Assembly (NCBI GenBank): GCA_002336245.1
Contig: DDDG01000013.1
Span: 43,099-107,098 of the forward strand
Length of the DNA stretch: 64,000 bases
Direction: 5' to 3'
Origin: Flavobacteriales bacterium UBA1986
GTDB taxonomy: Bacteria; Bacteroidota; Bacteroidia; Flavobacteriales_G; Salibacteraceae
Position 1 is the stretch's first letter. Each line of letters starts with the position of its first letter. A program made the position numbers and the translations under genes. The notes beneath the pieces are model-generated. The model ran no database searches, was not told the DNA's origin, and saw only the letters and a program-made list of their open reading frames with translations. Of this stretch, positions 1-8,369 are shown in pieces.

Positions 1-101
1 TCTAGTGCTCGCTTATCACCTATGGCCTTTGCAAGGCGACTTTTAACCTTGCCAATTTTCGGTTCTCTTAGAAAGACTATAAGTTGCTTGTGCTCAGACA
101 T
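1..101 (-). CDS. DUF2064 / TIGR04282-type nucleotide-diphospho-sugar transferase, N-terminal part only
   Basis: The reverse strand from an ATG at 101 reads open to the window edge for 33 codons. Residues 7-21 read LIVFLREPKIGKVKS, matching the glycine- and lysine-containing N-terminal nucleotide-binding loop typical of DUF2064 (TIGR04282) GT-A-fold transferases, some of which act in arsenosugar synthesis. The rest of the gene lies before base 1. It is divergent from the E2 gene, with 84 bp between the starts. The family call rests on this short N-terminus only; the substrate cannot be inferred. Confidence 0.6.
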   Translation of the reverse strand, partial: MSEHKQLIVFLREPKIGKVKSRLAKAIGDKRAL

Positions 102-158
102 CAATGTATAGTAGCTAGTTTCCTATTTTTAGGTGCTGCAAAATCTGGGGATAATTGG

Positions 159-166
159 TAGTTTTG
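159..166 (+). promoter_or_regulatory. -7 element of the E2 gene promoter
   Basis: TAGTTTTG fits the Bacteroidota -7 consensus TAnnTTTG and lies 19 bp before the ATG at 186, giving a short leader. No clear -33 TTTG is present at the expected distance, so this is a half-supported promoter. Confidence 0.4.
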
Positions 167-185
167 CAGCCCTAAAAAGATTGAG

Positions 186-1505
186 ATGGCTAAGGTAGAA
201 GTATTGTTACCTAAAATGGGCGAGAGTGTCGCTGAAGCAACCATTACGAGCTGGTTGAAAAATGTAGGAGACACAGTTGACGCTGAAGAATCAATTGTTG
301 AGATAGCAACAGACAAAGTTGACTCTGAAGTTCCTGCCCCATCAGAAGGAACAATTTTAGAACTTCTAATAGAAGAAGGTGAAGTAGCAACTGTTGGGCA
401 AGTTATTGCCATAATCGGGACAAATGGAGAAACCGAGGCAAGTGCCTCTGCAGAGCCTAAAGCAGTTGATGCCAGCAAAGTCGAAATTGAAGTAAGCACA
501 AGGCCTACAACTCAAAGCGACGATGAAAAATCTATCGTTTTCAGTTCTTCCGATCGCTTCTATTCACCCCTGGTGAAAAGCATCGCTCAAAAGGAGAGCA
601 TTCCTCAAAAAGAATTGGATGGGATTTCAGGTTCTGGCAAAAATGGACGGGTCACAAAAAAAGACATCCTCGAACACGTTGAATCACGGGGAAGCGCACC
701 TTCTCCAACGCAGACCTCTGCTCCAACTGCTTCAGCATCCAAGAAAAGCGACGCTCCTGCTCAGCAAGTAAGCGCTCCTTCCCTCCCGGTTGGACCAGAC
801 GACGAAATAATTGAAATGGACCGTATGCGAAAGCTCATCGCTGGTCATATGGTAAACTCAAAACATACTTCGCCTCACGTCACTTCATTTGTAGAAGTTG
901 ATATAACCAATATTGTTGAATGGAGAAACCGAGTTAAAGACGATTTCCAAAAACGCGAAGGGCAAAAAATCACGTTCACTCCTATTTTCATTGAGGCCAT
1001 TGTCAAGGCCATTAAGGATTTCCCAATGATCAACATTTCTGTAGATGGGGATAAGATCATTCGTCATAAGAACATTAATATAGGTATGGCCGCGGCCCTT
1101 CCAAGCGGAAACCTCATTGTTCCTGTGATAAAGAATGCTGATATGCTCAATCTTGTTGGCATCACTAAAATGGTAAACGATTTAGCATTCAGAGCGCGAA
1201 ACAATCAACTTAAGCCAGATGAAATTTCTGGAGGTACCTACACCATCACAAATGTTGGTTCGTTTGGAAACCTTTTAGGCACTCCGATTATCAACCAACC
1301 TCAAGTCGCAATTATGGCTGTTGGCGCGATCGTCAAGAAGCCCGCTGTCATTGAAACAGAGCACGGAGACTTGATTGGAATTCGCCATAAAATGTTCCTC
1401 TCTCACTCCTATGACCACCGGGTCGTTGATGGAGCACTTGGAGGTATGTTCGTTCGAAAAGTTGCAGACTACTTAGAAGGCTTTAATAATCAACAATCCA
1501 TATAG
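186..1505 (+). CDS. Dihydrolipoamide acyltransferase (E2) of a 2-oxoacid dehydrogenase complex
   Basis: This is the E2 core of a pyruvate or branched-chain 2-oxoacid dehydrogenase complex; it moves the acyl group from lipoyl-lysine to CoA. At 439 aa it has the standard order. A lipoyl domain spans about residues 3-77 with the lipoylated lysine in ATDKVDSE (Lys44). After an Ala/Ser/Pro-rich linker comes an E3-binding domain at about 125-165 (SGSGKNGRVTKKDIL), then a second flexible linker. The C-terminal acyltransferase domain carries the active-site DHRVVDG motif near residue 411. The single lipoyl domain and the GxxVAEATI-type N-terminus resemble branched-chain (BkdB-like) E2s of Bacteroidota, but substrate is not decided by sequence alone. 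No E1 or E3 gene lies next to it. Confidence 0.9.
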   Translation: MAKVEVLLPKMGESVAEATITSWLKNVGDTVDAEESIVEIATDKVDSEVPAPSEGTILELLIEEGEVATVGQVIAIIGTNGETEASASAEPKAVDASKVEIEVSTRPTTQSDDEKSIVFSSSDRFYSPLVKSIAQKESIPQKELDGISGSGKNGRVTKKDILEHVESRGSAPSPTQTSAPTASASKKSDAPAQQVSAPSLPVGPDDEIIEMDRMRKLIAGHMVNSKHTSPHVTSFVEVDITNIVEWRNRVKDDFQKREGQKITFTPIFIEAIVKAIKDFPMINISVDGDKIIRHKNINIGMAAALPSGNLIVPVIKNADMLNLVGITKMVNDLAFRARNNQLKPDEISGGTYTITNVGSFGNLLGTPIINQPQVAIMAVGAIVKKPAVIETEHGDLIGIRHKMFLSHSYDHRVVDGALGGMFVRKVADYLEGFNNQQSI

Positions 1506-1582
1506 GAATACTTATCCGCGAAGCTTTAGAGGATTCAGTATTTTATTTTGTATCATTGTTACTATTGTCAAACGAGCTGTTG

Positions 1583-1849
1583 ATGCCCCCTGTGTCTCTG
1601 CGTTATTTCCTCCGGGCCATTCTTGGTGTTATCATTCTGATAGTGTCTTTTACGGCGCAAAGTCAGGAGTACCAATCCAAGTATGAGCGGGACCTTCACA
1701 CCCAAGCCTTTCAGTATTTGGAACTGAAGGAATTTGAGTACTTCGGTGTAGAGAATCCGGTTAGTCCGAACACGACTGAAGAAACACGACAATACAATCG
1801 TCGAGTTGAAATCCTTGTGGAAGACGAGTCCTCCACTGGAGGCCAATAA
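1583..1849 (+). CDS. Short exported protein carrying only the tail of an OmpA-like domain
   Basis: The open frame extends up to a TTG at 1556, but the ATG at 1583 gives a better signal peptide (charged start, hydrophobic stretch, cleavage near SQSQ) and 88 aa. The mature part ends in ENPVSPNTTEETRQYNRRVE, which matches the conserved C-terminal end of OmpA peptidoglycan-binding domains (GYGxxNP..N.TEEGR..NRRVEI). The first half of that domain, with its peptidoglycan-contacting residues, is missing. So it is either a small periplasmic protein or the remnant of an OmpA-family gene after an internal deletion. A terminator follows at once. Confidence 0.5.
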   Translation: MPPVSLRYFLRAILGVIILIVSFTAQSQEYQSKYERDLHTQAFQYLELKEFEYFGVENPVSPNTTEETRQYNRRVEILVEDESSTGGQ

Positions 1850-1866
1850 TCCAAAATTCAAAACCT

Positions 1867-1890
1867 AAAACTCTCAATCCGAGAGTTTTT
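1867..1890 (+). terminator. Rho-independent terminator after the OmpA-tail gene
   Basis: AAAACTCTC (1867-1875) pairs perfectly with GAGAGTTTT (1881-1889) around a 5-nt loop, followed by a T-rich run reaching about 1897. It lies 17 bp after the stop of the upstream gene and just before the exonuclease start at 1905. Confidence 0.85.
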
Positions 1891-1904
1891 CTTTTTATTC
1901 GAAG

Positions 1905-2669
1905 ATGAATTTGAACCTGCAACGTCCCATGGCCTTCATCGATTTAGAAACTACTGGCATTAATGTCAGCAGTGACAGAATCGTGGAAATTTCCATTTTA
2001 AAAATCATGGAAGATGGTCAGCGTCATGTCAAAACACGTCGCGTCAACCCAGGAATTCCAATACCTGCAGAAACATCAGCAATTCATGGGATTTACGATG
2101 ATGATGTTAAAGACGAACCTACATTTCAACAAATCGCGAAATCACTTTACATTTTCATCGACGGCTGTGATTTAGGTGGCTTCAACTCCAATCGATTCGA
2201 CATCCCCTTGTTGGAAGAAGAATTCCTTCGAGCGGATATTCACTTCGATTCTAGAGAACGCATGTGCGTCGATGTTCAGAATATATTTCACAAGATGGAG
2301 CAACGAACGCTTGTCGCGGCTTATAAATTTTACTGCGATAAAGACCTTGAGGGAGCTCATTCCGCCGAAGTTGACATCACGGCTACTTATGAAGTGTTAG
2401 AGGCTCAAATCGCACGATATGAGGAATTGCAGGGAGATGTTCAGTTTCTACATGATTTTTCTAAGCGAAACAATGCCCTTGACGGTATGAATCGCATATA
2501 CGAGGACGATGATGGTAAAGCTTGCTTCAACTTTGGTAAGCATAAAGGAAAAGCCGTTTTGGATGTTTTTGCCAAAGACCCCTCCTACTACGCTTGGATG
2601 ATGAAAGGTGATTTCGCCTTGAGCACAAAGCGCGTCTTGTCTGAAATTTGGGAACAGTTTAAGTCGTAG
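1905..2669 (+). CDS. DEDD-family 3'-5' exonuclease with C-terminal DUF3820-like domain
   Basis: The 254-aa protein opens with the ExoI motif FIDLETTG (Asp13, Glu15), the metal-binding start of DnaQ/RNase T-type exonucleases. ExoII follows in the GFNSNRFDIPLL region near residue 90, and an ExoIII-type stretch, AHSAEVDITATYEVL, sits near 150. Residues from about 200 (FNFGKHKGKAV, then YYAWMMKGDF) form the small domain found behind exonuclease-X-like proteins and alone as DUF3820. It likely trims single-stranded or mismatched 3' ends in repair or replication. The next ATG directly abuts its stop (2669/2670), suggesting co-transcription with the FAH gene. Confidence 0.85.
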   Translation: MNLNLQRPMAFIDLETTGINVSSDRIVEISILKIMEDGQRHVKTRRVNPGIPIPAETSAIHGIYDDDVKDEPTFQQIAKSLYIFIDGCDLGGFNSNRFDIPLLEEEFLRADIHFDSRERMCVDVQNIFHKMEQRTLVAAYKFYCDKDLEGAHSAEVDITATYEVLEAQIARYEELQGDVQFLHDFSKRNNALDGMNRIYEDDDGKACFNFGKHKGKAVLDVFAKDPSYYAWMMKGDFALSTKRVLSEIWEQFKS

Positions 2670-3281
2670 ATGAAAATCATTTGCATCGGTCGCAATTATA
2701 GTTTGCACGCGAAGGAGCTTGGAAACGAAATTCCGAAGGAGCCTATTTTCTTTTTGAAACCGGACAGCGCTCTGCTCCTCAAGAACAAAACATTTTTTAT
2801 TCCCGATTTCAGCAACGATGTTCATCATGAGCTGGAACTCGTGATTCGCATCAACAGACTGGGAAAACACATTCCCGCAGAATTTGCTCCACGCTACTAT
2901 TCTGAGGTGAGTTTAGGAATTGACTTTACCGCCCGAGATTTGCAGCAAGAATGCAAAGAGAAGGGACTTCCGTGGGAAAAAGCTAAGGCATTCGACGGCT
3001 CCGCCCCTCTCGCTGAATGGAGAAAACTCGAGGCTTTAGGCGGATTCGAAAATTTAGAATACAAATTGCTTGTCAATGGAAAAGAACGTCAAAGTGGCAA
3101 GCCTTCTGAAATGCTATTTCATGTGAACGATCTGATAGCCCATGTTTCAAAGTACATGACGCTGAAAATAGGAGATCTCATTTACACTGGAACTCCAGCT
3201 GGTGTTTCACGTGTGGTTGAAGGAGATCAGCTCGAAGCCTTCCTCAATGGTGAAAAACTCATTGACATGCGGGTAAAATAG
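2670..3281 (+). CDS. Fumarylacetoacetate hydrolase (FAH) family protein
   Basis: At 203 aa this is a single-domain FAH-family enzyme. It begins CIGRNYxxHAKELGN, then shows the metal-binding region HHELELVIRI near residue 63, GIDFTARDLQ near 90, and the glycine-rich TGTPAGVSRV near residue 173. Members hydrolyse C-C bonds or decarboxylate acylpyruvates and oxaloacetate; the short form is commonly an acylpyruvase or oxaloacetate decarboxylase. It starts right at the stop of the exonuclease gene and precedes the YwqK-like gene by 2 bp, so it sits in a run of tightly packed genes. The exact substrate is unknown. Confidence 0.85.
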   Translation: MKIICIGRNYSLHAKELGNEIPKEPIFFLKPDSALLLKNKTFFIPDFSNDVHHELELVIRINRLGKHIPAEFAPRYYSEVSLGIDFTARDLQQECKEKGLPWEKAKAFDGSAPLAEWRKLEALGGFENLEYKLLVNGKERQSGKPSEMLFHVNDLIAHVSKYMTLKIGDLIYTGTPAGVSRVVEGDQLEAFLNGEKLIDMRVK

Positions 3282-3283
3282 GA

Positions 3284-4006
3284 ATGGATATTGTACGTAT
3301 TTTACTCCAAACGATGCGAGCACTTCTCTTTCTTCTCAGTTTAATCATGGCTACCCCCTCACTTGCTCAACCCGGTAATCAAGTGGACGCTAAGGGATTA
3401 AAGCAAGGCGCTTGGAAAGACCGATATGAAAACGGCAACCTCCGATATTCGGGACAATTCAACGACGATAAGCCAGTAGGCACTTTCACTTATTACGATG
3501 AGGAAAGAGTAAAAACCAAGGAAGTTATATTTTCCAATGACACGGCCTACGCTACCTTTTTTCACACAACCAAAGTTGTAATGGCGAAGGGAATCTACAT
3601 TGACAAAGAAAAAGTAGGAGAATGGTTGTACTTCGATGAAGAAGGCGATCTCTCACACAAAGAATTTTTCGTCGCGAACAAAATTGATGGCAAGGTTATT
3701 ACCTTCTATAAAAATGGAAGCATCGCCAGAGAACAAGAGTTTAAAGCGGGCGTTAAACACGGAACCTGTAAAGACTATTTCAAAGGTGGTAAACCAAAAT
3801 TTGAGGGTCACTATCTCGACGGTAATTTAGATGGAAAGGTTACGCACTATCACCCAAATGGTTTGGAATGGCAGCGCGGAAAATACGTTGCCAGTGTTCA
3901 GGACGGAAAGTGGCTCTATTTTGACGAAAACGGAGTCTTACAGTACATCGAAACTTATAAATTGGGTGATCTCATCGAAACTAAAAAAATACCCGAAAAA
4001 GAGTAG
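3284..4006 (+). CDS. Exported MORN/YwqK-like repeat protein
   Basis: The 240-aa product has an N-terminal signal peptide (hydrophobic run to about residue 27, cleavage after SLAQ). The mature part is a series of about seven repeats of roughly 22 residues with the pattern NGxxxxxGxFxDxKxxGxxxYY, for example NGNLRYSGQF and NGLEWQRGKY. This is the beta-hairpin repeat of MORN and YwqK-type proteins, found in Bacteroidota as exported proteins of unknown function. Although YwqK is sometimes called an antitoxin, no toxin gene is next to it and that role is not supported. The downstream lipoprotein overlaps or directly follows its end. Confidence 0.75.
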   Translation: MDIVRILLQTMRALLFLLSLIMATPSLAQPGNQVDAKGLKQGAWKDRYENGNLRYSGQFNDDKPVGTFTYYDEERVKTKEVIFSNDTAYATFFHTTKVVMAKGIYIDKEKVGEWLYFDEEGDLSHKEFFVANKIDGKVITFYKNGSIAREQEFKAGVKHGTCKDYFKGGKPKFEGHYLDGNLDGKVTHYHPNGLEWQRGKYVASVQDGKWLYFDENGVLQYIETYKLGDLIETKKIPEKE

Positions 4007-4691
4007 TTCATTGCTGCTCAACGCAAGCCTTGCGGTCATGCTTTTTCTTTTCTCGTGCGCGAAAGACCCAATTCCAGAACCCCTTGATTTCGCATACGAC
4101 CTCTACCCTATTTCTGTTGGGGATTATAGAACCTACGAAGTAGATTCCATTGTATTCAACGATTTCACCGGAGATATAGACAGCTTCAAGTATCAGGTAC
4201 AAGAATTCATCGCTGAAGAGTATAAAGATTTAGAAAACCGGACAAGCTTCAAATTCCATCGTTTGTTCCGGCAAAACAGTTCTGAAAATTGGGCAATCGG
4301 CGATGTTTGGAGCATTACGCCAACAAGTCAGCGACTGGAAACACGCGAAGAAAACATCCCTTACATCAAATTGATTTTTCCAATCGAATATCAATCGAAC
4401 TGGGATGGAAATGCACTCAACACTTTCGAGGACGAAATTTTCGAAGTGAAGACTTTCGACAGCACCGCAACCATCCTGAATGAACAACGTAAATTATCCC
4501 GCGTTGAACACTACAATAGAGTTAACTTAATCGAACGACAATCGAAACAGGAAATCTTCGCACGTGGAATTGGCCCCATCTACTATCAGCAAGAATACGT
4601 CTTCAGAAAAACTGATGGAATCAATTTTGAAAACGACGTTGATAGCGGATTCACCCGCGTGGCGCACATCATCGACTACTTTGTCCAGTAG
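3966..4691 (+). CDS. Lipoprotein of unknown function
   Basis: The frame is open far upstream inside the previous gene, so the start is ambiguous. A GTG at 3966 gives a lysine-rich n-region, a hydrophobic core and the lipobox LFSC, a convincing lipoprotein signal. A TTG at 4011 or ATG at 4038 would leave too short or uncharged a signal. After the cysteine the protein has no recognised domain. It contains stretches such as YDLYPISVGDYRTYEVDSIV and later LIFPIEYQSNWDGN, a pattern seen in beta-rich secreted Bacteroidota proteins. It overlaps the YwqK-like gene by 41 bp and the subtilase start by 11 bp, so the three are probably translated together. Confidence 0.65.
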   Translation: MISSKLKKYPKKSSSLLLNASLAVMLFLFSCAKDPIPEPLDFAYDLYPISVGDYRTYEVDSIVFNDFTGDIDSFKYQVQEFIAEEYKDLENRTSFKFHRLFRQNSSENWAIGDVWSITPTSQRLETREENIPYIKLIFPIEYQSNWDGNALNTFEDEIFEVKTFDSTATILNEQRKLSRVEHYNRVNLIERQSKQEIFARGIGPIYYQQEYVFRKTDGINFENDVDSGFTRVAHIIDYFVQ

Positions 4692-6342
4692 GCTGTCGGC
4701 ATATATAAGCCTAGTTCTCCTTCTATTGCCTGCGTTTTCAAACGCCCAATATTATTGGGTACAGTTCCAGGACAAAAACAATTCTCCGTACTCTGTTGAC
4801 AGGCCATCTGAGTTTCTCTCCCTCAAGTCTATTGGACGACGAGCGCGTCAAGGAATCGCCGTGAACGCGACCGATTTTCCTGTAAACCCCGAGTACAGAG
4901 CTCAGATTCTGAACCAAGACAATGTAAAGCTTCATCACGCCTCCAAGTGGTTGAACGGGCTGGCAGTTGAAAGCTCCGACAGCAACAGCATAAAAGCCAT
5001 CATTGACCTTCCTTTCGTGCGGGAAGTAAAGGCTCTATACATTCCCTTGGATGGGAAGAAACTCCAAACACTTCAGTCAAACAAATTCGAGGACGATGAG
5101 TTGACGGTTCCATTTCAATACGGACTTGCTCAAGGGCAAATCGAAATGTTCAATTTGCAGGCACTTCACTCAAAAGGTTTGTATGGAGAAGGAATTTGGA
5201 TTGGAGTCTTCGATTCAGGATTTAATCTAGTCGATACCATCGACCATTTTGATCATTTGTACAAAGAAGAACGTCTCGTCAGTCAGCACGACCTCGTAGA
5301 CAAGGACGATTCAGACTTGGGCATTCACAACCACGGCAGATTGGTTTTAAGCTGTATGGCAGCTTTTTCACAGGGTAAAATCATCGGAAGCGCACCAAAA
5401 TCGATGTACAGTCTTTTCCGGACAGAAGATGCGGCTTCCGAGCGTTTGATAGAGGAAATCAATTGGGTAGCTGCCGCTGAGATGGCCGACAGCATGGGAA
5501 TCGACATCTTCAATACTTCGCTTGGCTATACGCGATTTTCGAACGATACTGGAGGAGTGGATGAGCTCACCAGTTGGACTTGGGACGATTTAGATGGGAA
5601 TACTTCGTACATCACACGCGGTGCGGATATGGCCGCTCAAAAAGGCATCCTCGTGGTGAATTCTGCAGGAAACAGTGGAAGTAATTCTTGGAAGTACATT
5701 GGTATGCCTGCCGATGGCGATAGTGTTTTGGCCATTGGTGCTACCGACAGTTCGAGATGGCGTTCGGGCTTTTCCTCCTTTGGACGCGGATCAGACGCAC
5801 GAGTAAAGCCCAATGTGATGGCTCAAGGGAGTTACGTGTACGTCTCCGGATTGGATTCGAACGGAAACAGCATGGTTGGATTCAATTTCGGAACCTCCTT
5901 CTCCTCTCCCCTTACAGCAGGCGCTGCAGCCTGCTTGTGGCAAGCGAACCCAGATCTAACAGCCTGGGAATTGAAAAGCATTATTGAAGAGAGCTCTACT
6001 CAATTCAACTATCCCGACACCATTCACGGCTATGGAATTCCAGATTTCGGAAAGGCTTACGAATTGGCCACGCAGCAAGAGGAATTCTCAAGCAAGCTCT
6101 TTCCCAATCCTTCCGATGGAATTGTGCACCTTAAGTATTTCTTGCCAGAAAATGGAGACCTAGAACTAGAAATCTTCGACATTTCAGGTAAGAAAACTGA
6201 ATCCAAAAAGTTCTTCGGTTACAAGGGGAAAAACATCCAAAGCTTCGATTTTTCCAATTTGAGCTCAGGCCTGTATCTGTTAAAATTAAAGAATGTATTC
6301 TTCCAGGAAGTTCTGCGCTTAGAACTTCTTCCCAAAGAATAG
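4681..6342 (+). CDS. Secreted S8 (subtilisin-like) serine protease with T9SS sorting domain
   Basis: A TTG at 4681, overlapping the previous stop, gives a clean signal peptide ending PAFSNAQ; the frame extends further upstream only as a shadow. The resulting 553-aa protein has the S8 triad: Asp178 in GVFDSG, His218 in HNHGR and Ser406 in GTSFSSP. The oxyanion Asn lies in the AGNSGS motif near residue 330. The last 75 or so residues (LFPNPSDGIVHL ... LSSGLYLLKL) form a type A T9SS C-terminal domain, so the protease should cross the outer membrane by type IX secretion. It probably digests external protein. Confidence 0.9.
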   Translation: MSSRLSAYISLVLLLLPAFSNAQYYWVQFQDKNNSPYSVDRPSEFLSLKSIGRRARQGIAVNATDFPVNPEYRAQILNQDNVKLHHASKWLNGLAVESSDSNSIKAIIDLPFVREVKALYIPLDGKKLQTLQSNKFEDDELTVPFQYGLAQGQIEMFNLQALHSKGLYGEGIWIGVFDSGFNLVDTIDHFDHLYKEERLVSQHDLVDKDDSDLGIHNHGRLVLSCMAAFSQGKIIGSAPKSMYSLFRTEDAASERLIEEINWVAAAEMADSMGIDIFNTSLGYTRFSNDTGGVDELTSWTWDDLDGNTSYITRGADMAAQKGILVVNSAGNSGSNSWKYIGMPADGDSVLAIGATDSSRWRSGFSSFGRGSDARVKPNVMAQGSYVYVSGLDSNGNSMVGFNFGTSFSSPLTAGAAACLWQANPDLTAWELKSIIEESSTQFNYPDTIHGYGIPDFGKAYELATQQEEFSSKLFPNPSDGIVHLKYFLPENGDLELEIFDISGKKTESKKFFGYKGKNIQSFDFSNLSSGLYLLKLKNVFFQEVLRLELLPKE

Positions 6343-6351
6343 CGAATCCCG

Positions 6352-6380
6352 TTGCCAGCAGCTTCCAAAGTGTACTTTTG
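6352..6380 (+). promoter_or_regulatory. rlmD promoter
   Basis: TTG at 6352-6354 and TACTTTTG at 6373-6380 are separated by 18 bp, a near-consensus Bacteroidota promoter. The -7 element ends 8 bp before the rlmD ATG, so the transcript would be almost leaderless. Confidence 0.65.
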
Positions 6381-6388
6381 TCGGCTCT

Positions 6389-7789
6389 ATGGGAAAGCGT
6401 AAAAAAATCGAGATTACGGAATTGCACGCTGAAGACATCTCTTCAGACGGACGTGCAGTGGGTCGCAACGAAGGCCGAGCAGTATTTGTAAAGGACATGG
6501 TTCCTGGCGACAATGCTCGGGTTCGGGTATTTCGTAAAAGGAAATCGTACCTAGAAGCCGAGCTTCTTGAATTGAATGAAGCCTCGCCCAATCGGATAGA
6601 AGCCAAATGCGAACACTTCGCCCATTGCGGTGGATGCAAATGGCAGAACTTCGAATACTCAAAGTTGGTCGAACTTAAGGACCGTCATGTGCGCACTGGC
6701 TTTCAAAAACTCGCTCATTGGGAACCAGAAGTCTACGAAGACATCATACCAGCTGCTACCCACTACCGCTATCGAAACAAGCTTGAATTCACCTTCTCGA
6801 ACAGAAGATGGTTGAGTCCGGAAGAAATCGAATCTGGTGAAGATTTCGAACACAGAAATGCCGTTGGATTCCATGTTGCAGGGATGTTCGACAAAGTGAT
6901 CGACGTGCACAAGTGCCTGCTTCAAGGCGATGAGGAAAACGCCATTCGAAACGGCCTCAGAGACTTTGCACTAGAGCATAAGTTGAGCTTCTACGACATC
7001 CGTGAAAACAACGGAGTGATGCGCAATCTGATTATTCGAAACAACAGCTCTCGCGACCTTCTCGTCATTATGGTATTTGGTTCAGAAAATCAAAAAGACA
7101 TCGATCAAGTGATGAACTACTTGAAAGACTCTTTTGAGATTCACTCGCTGAACTACATCGTAAACCTCAAGCAAAACGACAGCGTTTCGGATCAAGAAGT
7201 GATTTACTTCTCGGGTGAAACTCACCTCATTGAAGATTTGCTCGGAATGAAGTTTAGAATTCAACCAAAATCGTTCTTCCAAACAAACCAAGAACAGACT
7301 TCGAAACTCTATCAAGTTGGACTCGATTATGCCGACTTTAAAGAAGATGATATTCTCTACGATCTCTATTGCGGAACGGGAACCATCGGACTTACAGCTG
7401 CCAAGAAAGTGAAAAAGCTTATTGGCGTTGAATACGTTGAAGATGCAGTTGAAGATGCGGCAGAGAATGCCAAATTGAATGGCGTAACGAATGCCGAGTT
7501 TTACGCAGGAGATTTGAAGGACATTCTGAACGAAGAATTTGTTGAAAAACACGGCAAGCCCAGTGTGATCATGATTGACCCACCTCGCGCTGGAATGCAC
7601 AAGGATGTAGTAGAACAAGTTCGCTTGATTGGTGCAGATCGAATTGTATACATTTCGTGCAATCCGAGTACACAAGCCCGCGACATTGAACTATTGAAAA
7701 ATGACTACAATTTTCTGAAGTCCAGAGCTGTAGACATGTTCCCGCAGACAAGTCACATTGAAAACGTTGTATTGCTCAAGAAAAAATGA
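6389..7789 (+). CDS. rlmD: 23S rRNA (uracil-C5)-methyltransferase RlmD/TrmA family
   Basis: This SAM-dependent enzyme methylates uracil C5 in 23S rRNA (U1939 or a related site). The 466-aa protein starts with a TRAM RNA-binding domain (about residues 5-62). Four cysteines for a 4Fe-4S cluster follow: three in CEHFAHCGGC near residue 72 and the fourth in VHKCLL near 176. The SAM site is DLYCGTGTIGL near 326 and the catalytic cysteine is in ISCNPSTQARD near 424. All key residues are present. Its stop overlaps the next gene by four bases (ATGA), so the TPMT-like methyltransferase is probably co-translated. RlmCD-type dual specificity cannot be excluded. Confidence 0.92.
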   Translation: MGKRKKIEITELHAEDISSDGRAVGRNEGRAVFVKDMVPGDNARVRVFRKRKSYLEAELLELNEASPNRIEAKCEHFAHCGGCKWQNFEYSKLVELKDRHVRTGFQKLAHWEPEVYEDIIPAATHYRYRNKLEFTFSNRRWLSPEEIESGEDFEHRNAVGFHVAGMFDKVIDVHKCLLQGDEENAIRNGLRDFALEHKLSFYDIRENNGVMRNLIIRNNSSRDLLVIMVFGSENQKDIDQVMNYLKDSFEIHSLNYIVNLKQNDSVSDQEVIYFSGETHLIEDLLGMKFRIQPKSFFQTNQEQTSKLYQVGLDYADFKEDDILYDLYCGTGTIGLTAAKKVKKLIGVEYVEDAVEDAAENAKLNGVTNAEFYAGDLKDILNEEFVEKHGKPSVIMIDPPRAGMHKDVVEQVRLIGADRIVYISCNPSTQARDIELLKNDYNFLKSRAVDMFPQTSHIENVVLLKKK

Positions 7790-8367
7790 AGCACGATCAA
7801 GACTATTGGGACAGGCGATGGTTGGACCAGCAAACGGGTTGGGACATAGGTTATCCGGCAACTCCTTTTGTGGAATACGCCAAACAACTCCACGAAAAGA
7901 ACATTAAAATTTTAATTCCCGGTTGCGGGAATGCATACGAAGCACAGCACCTTCACGAAGAGGGATTCAACAATGTGTGGGTAATTGACATTTCGCCTTT
8001 GGCGCTTGAATCATTCAAGAAACGTGTTCCAAGCTTTCCTGAGAGTCACCTTATTGAAGGAGACTTCTTTGCCTTGAAGGAGCAGTTTGACCTCATCCTC
8101 GAACAAACTTTTTTCTGTGCTCTTCACCCATCACAGCGCGAAGCCTACTGCGAGCATATGTTAAGTCTTTTGAGTGAAGGTGGAAAACTCGTTGGTGTCT
8201 TGTTCAATGATCCACTCTTTACGGACCACCCTCCCTATGGAGGCTCATTGGAAGAATACAAGGAATTCTTTCCGAAGTATTTCAAGTTAAACGTGCTCGA
8301 GGAGTGCAAGAACTCCATTGCGCCAAGAGCTGGACGAGAAGTTTTTATCAACTTTGAAGCGAAGTAG
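7786..8367 (+). CDS. TPMT-family SAM-dependent methyltransferase
   Basis: The 193-aa protein begins DQDYWDRRWLDQQTGWDIG and has SAM motif I as ILIPGCGNAYEA near residue 42, both typical of the thiopurine S-methyltransferase family. The EQTFFCALHPSQR stretch near 108 is also characteristic. Family members methylate thiols, halides or small sulfur and selenium compounds. The gene overlaps rlmD by ATGA and is followed after 2 bp by a phosphoribosyltransferase gene, so the three form an operon. The natural substrate is not known. Confidence 0.85.
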   Translation: MKHDQDYWDRRWLDQQTGWDIGYPATPFVEYAKQLHEKNIKILIPGCGNAYEAQHLHEEGFNNVWVIDISPLALESFKKRVPSFPESHLIEGDFFALKEQFDLILEQTFFCALHPSQREAYCEHMLSLLSEGGKLVGVLFNDPLFTDHPPYGGSLEEYKEFFPKYFKLNVLEECKNSIAPRAGREVFINFEAK

Positions 8368-8369
8368 AT

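Noticed and set aside
3202..3217. TGTTTCACGTG, resembling half of a parS site (ParB binding)
   Set aside because: Only the first 11 of 16 bases of the TGTTTCACGTGAAACA consensus match, and it lies inside the FAH coding sequence far from parAB; too weak to call.
3831..3965. Upstream open part of the lipoprotein frame within the YwqK-like gene
   Set aside because: It overlaps a well-supported gene in another frame; the lipoprotein signal only begins at 3966.
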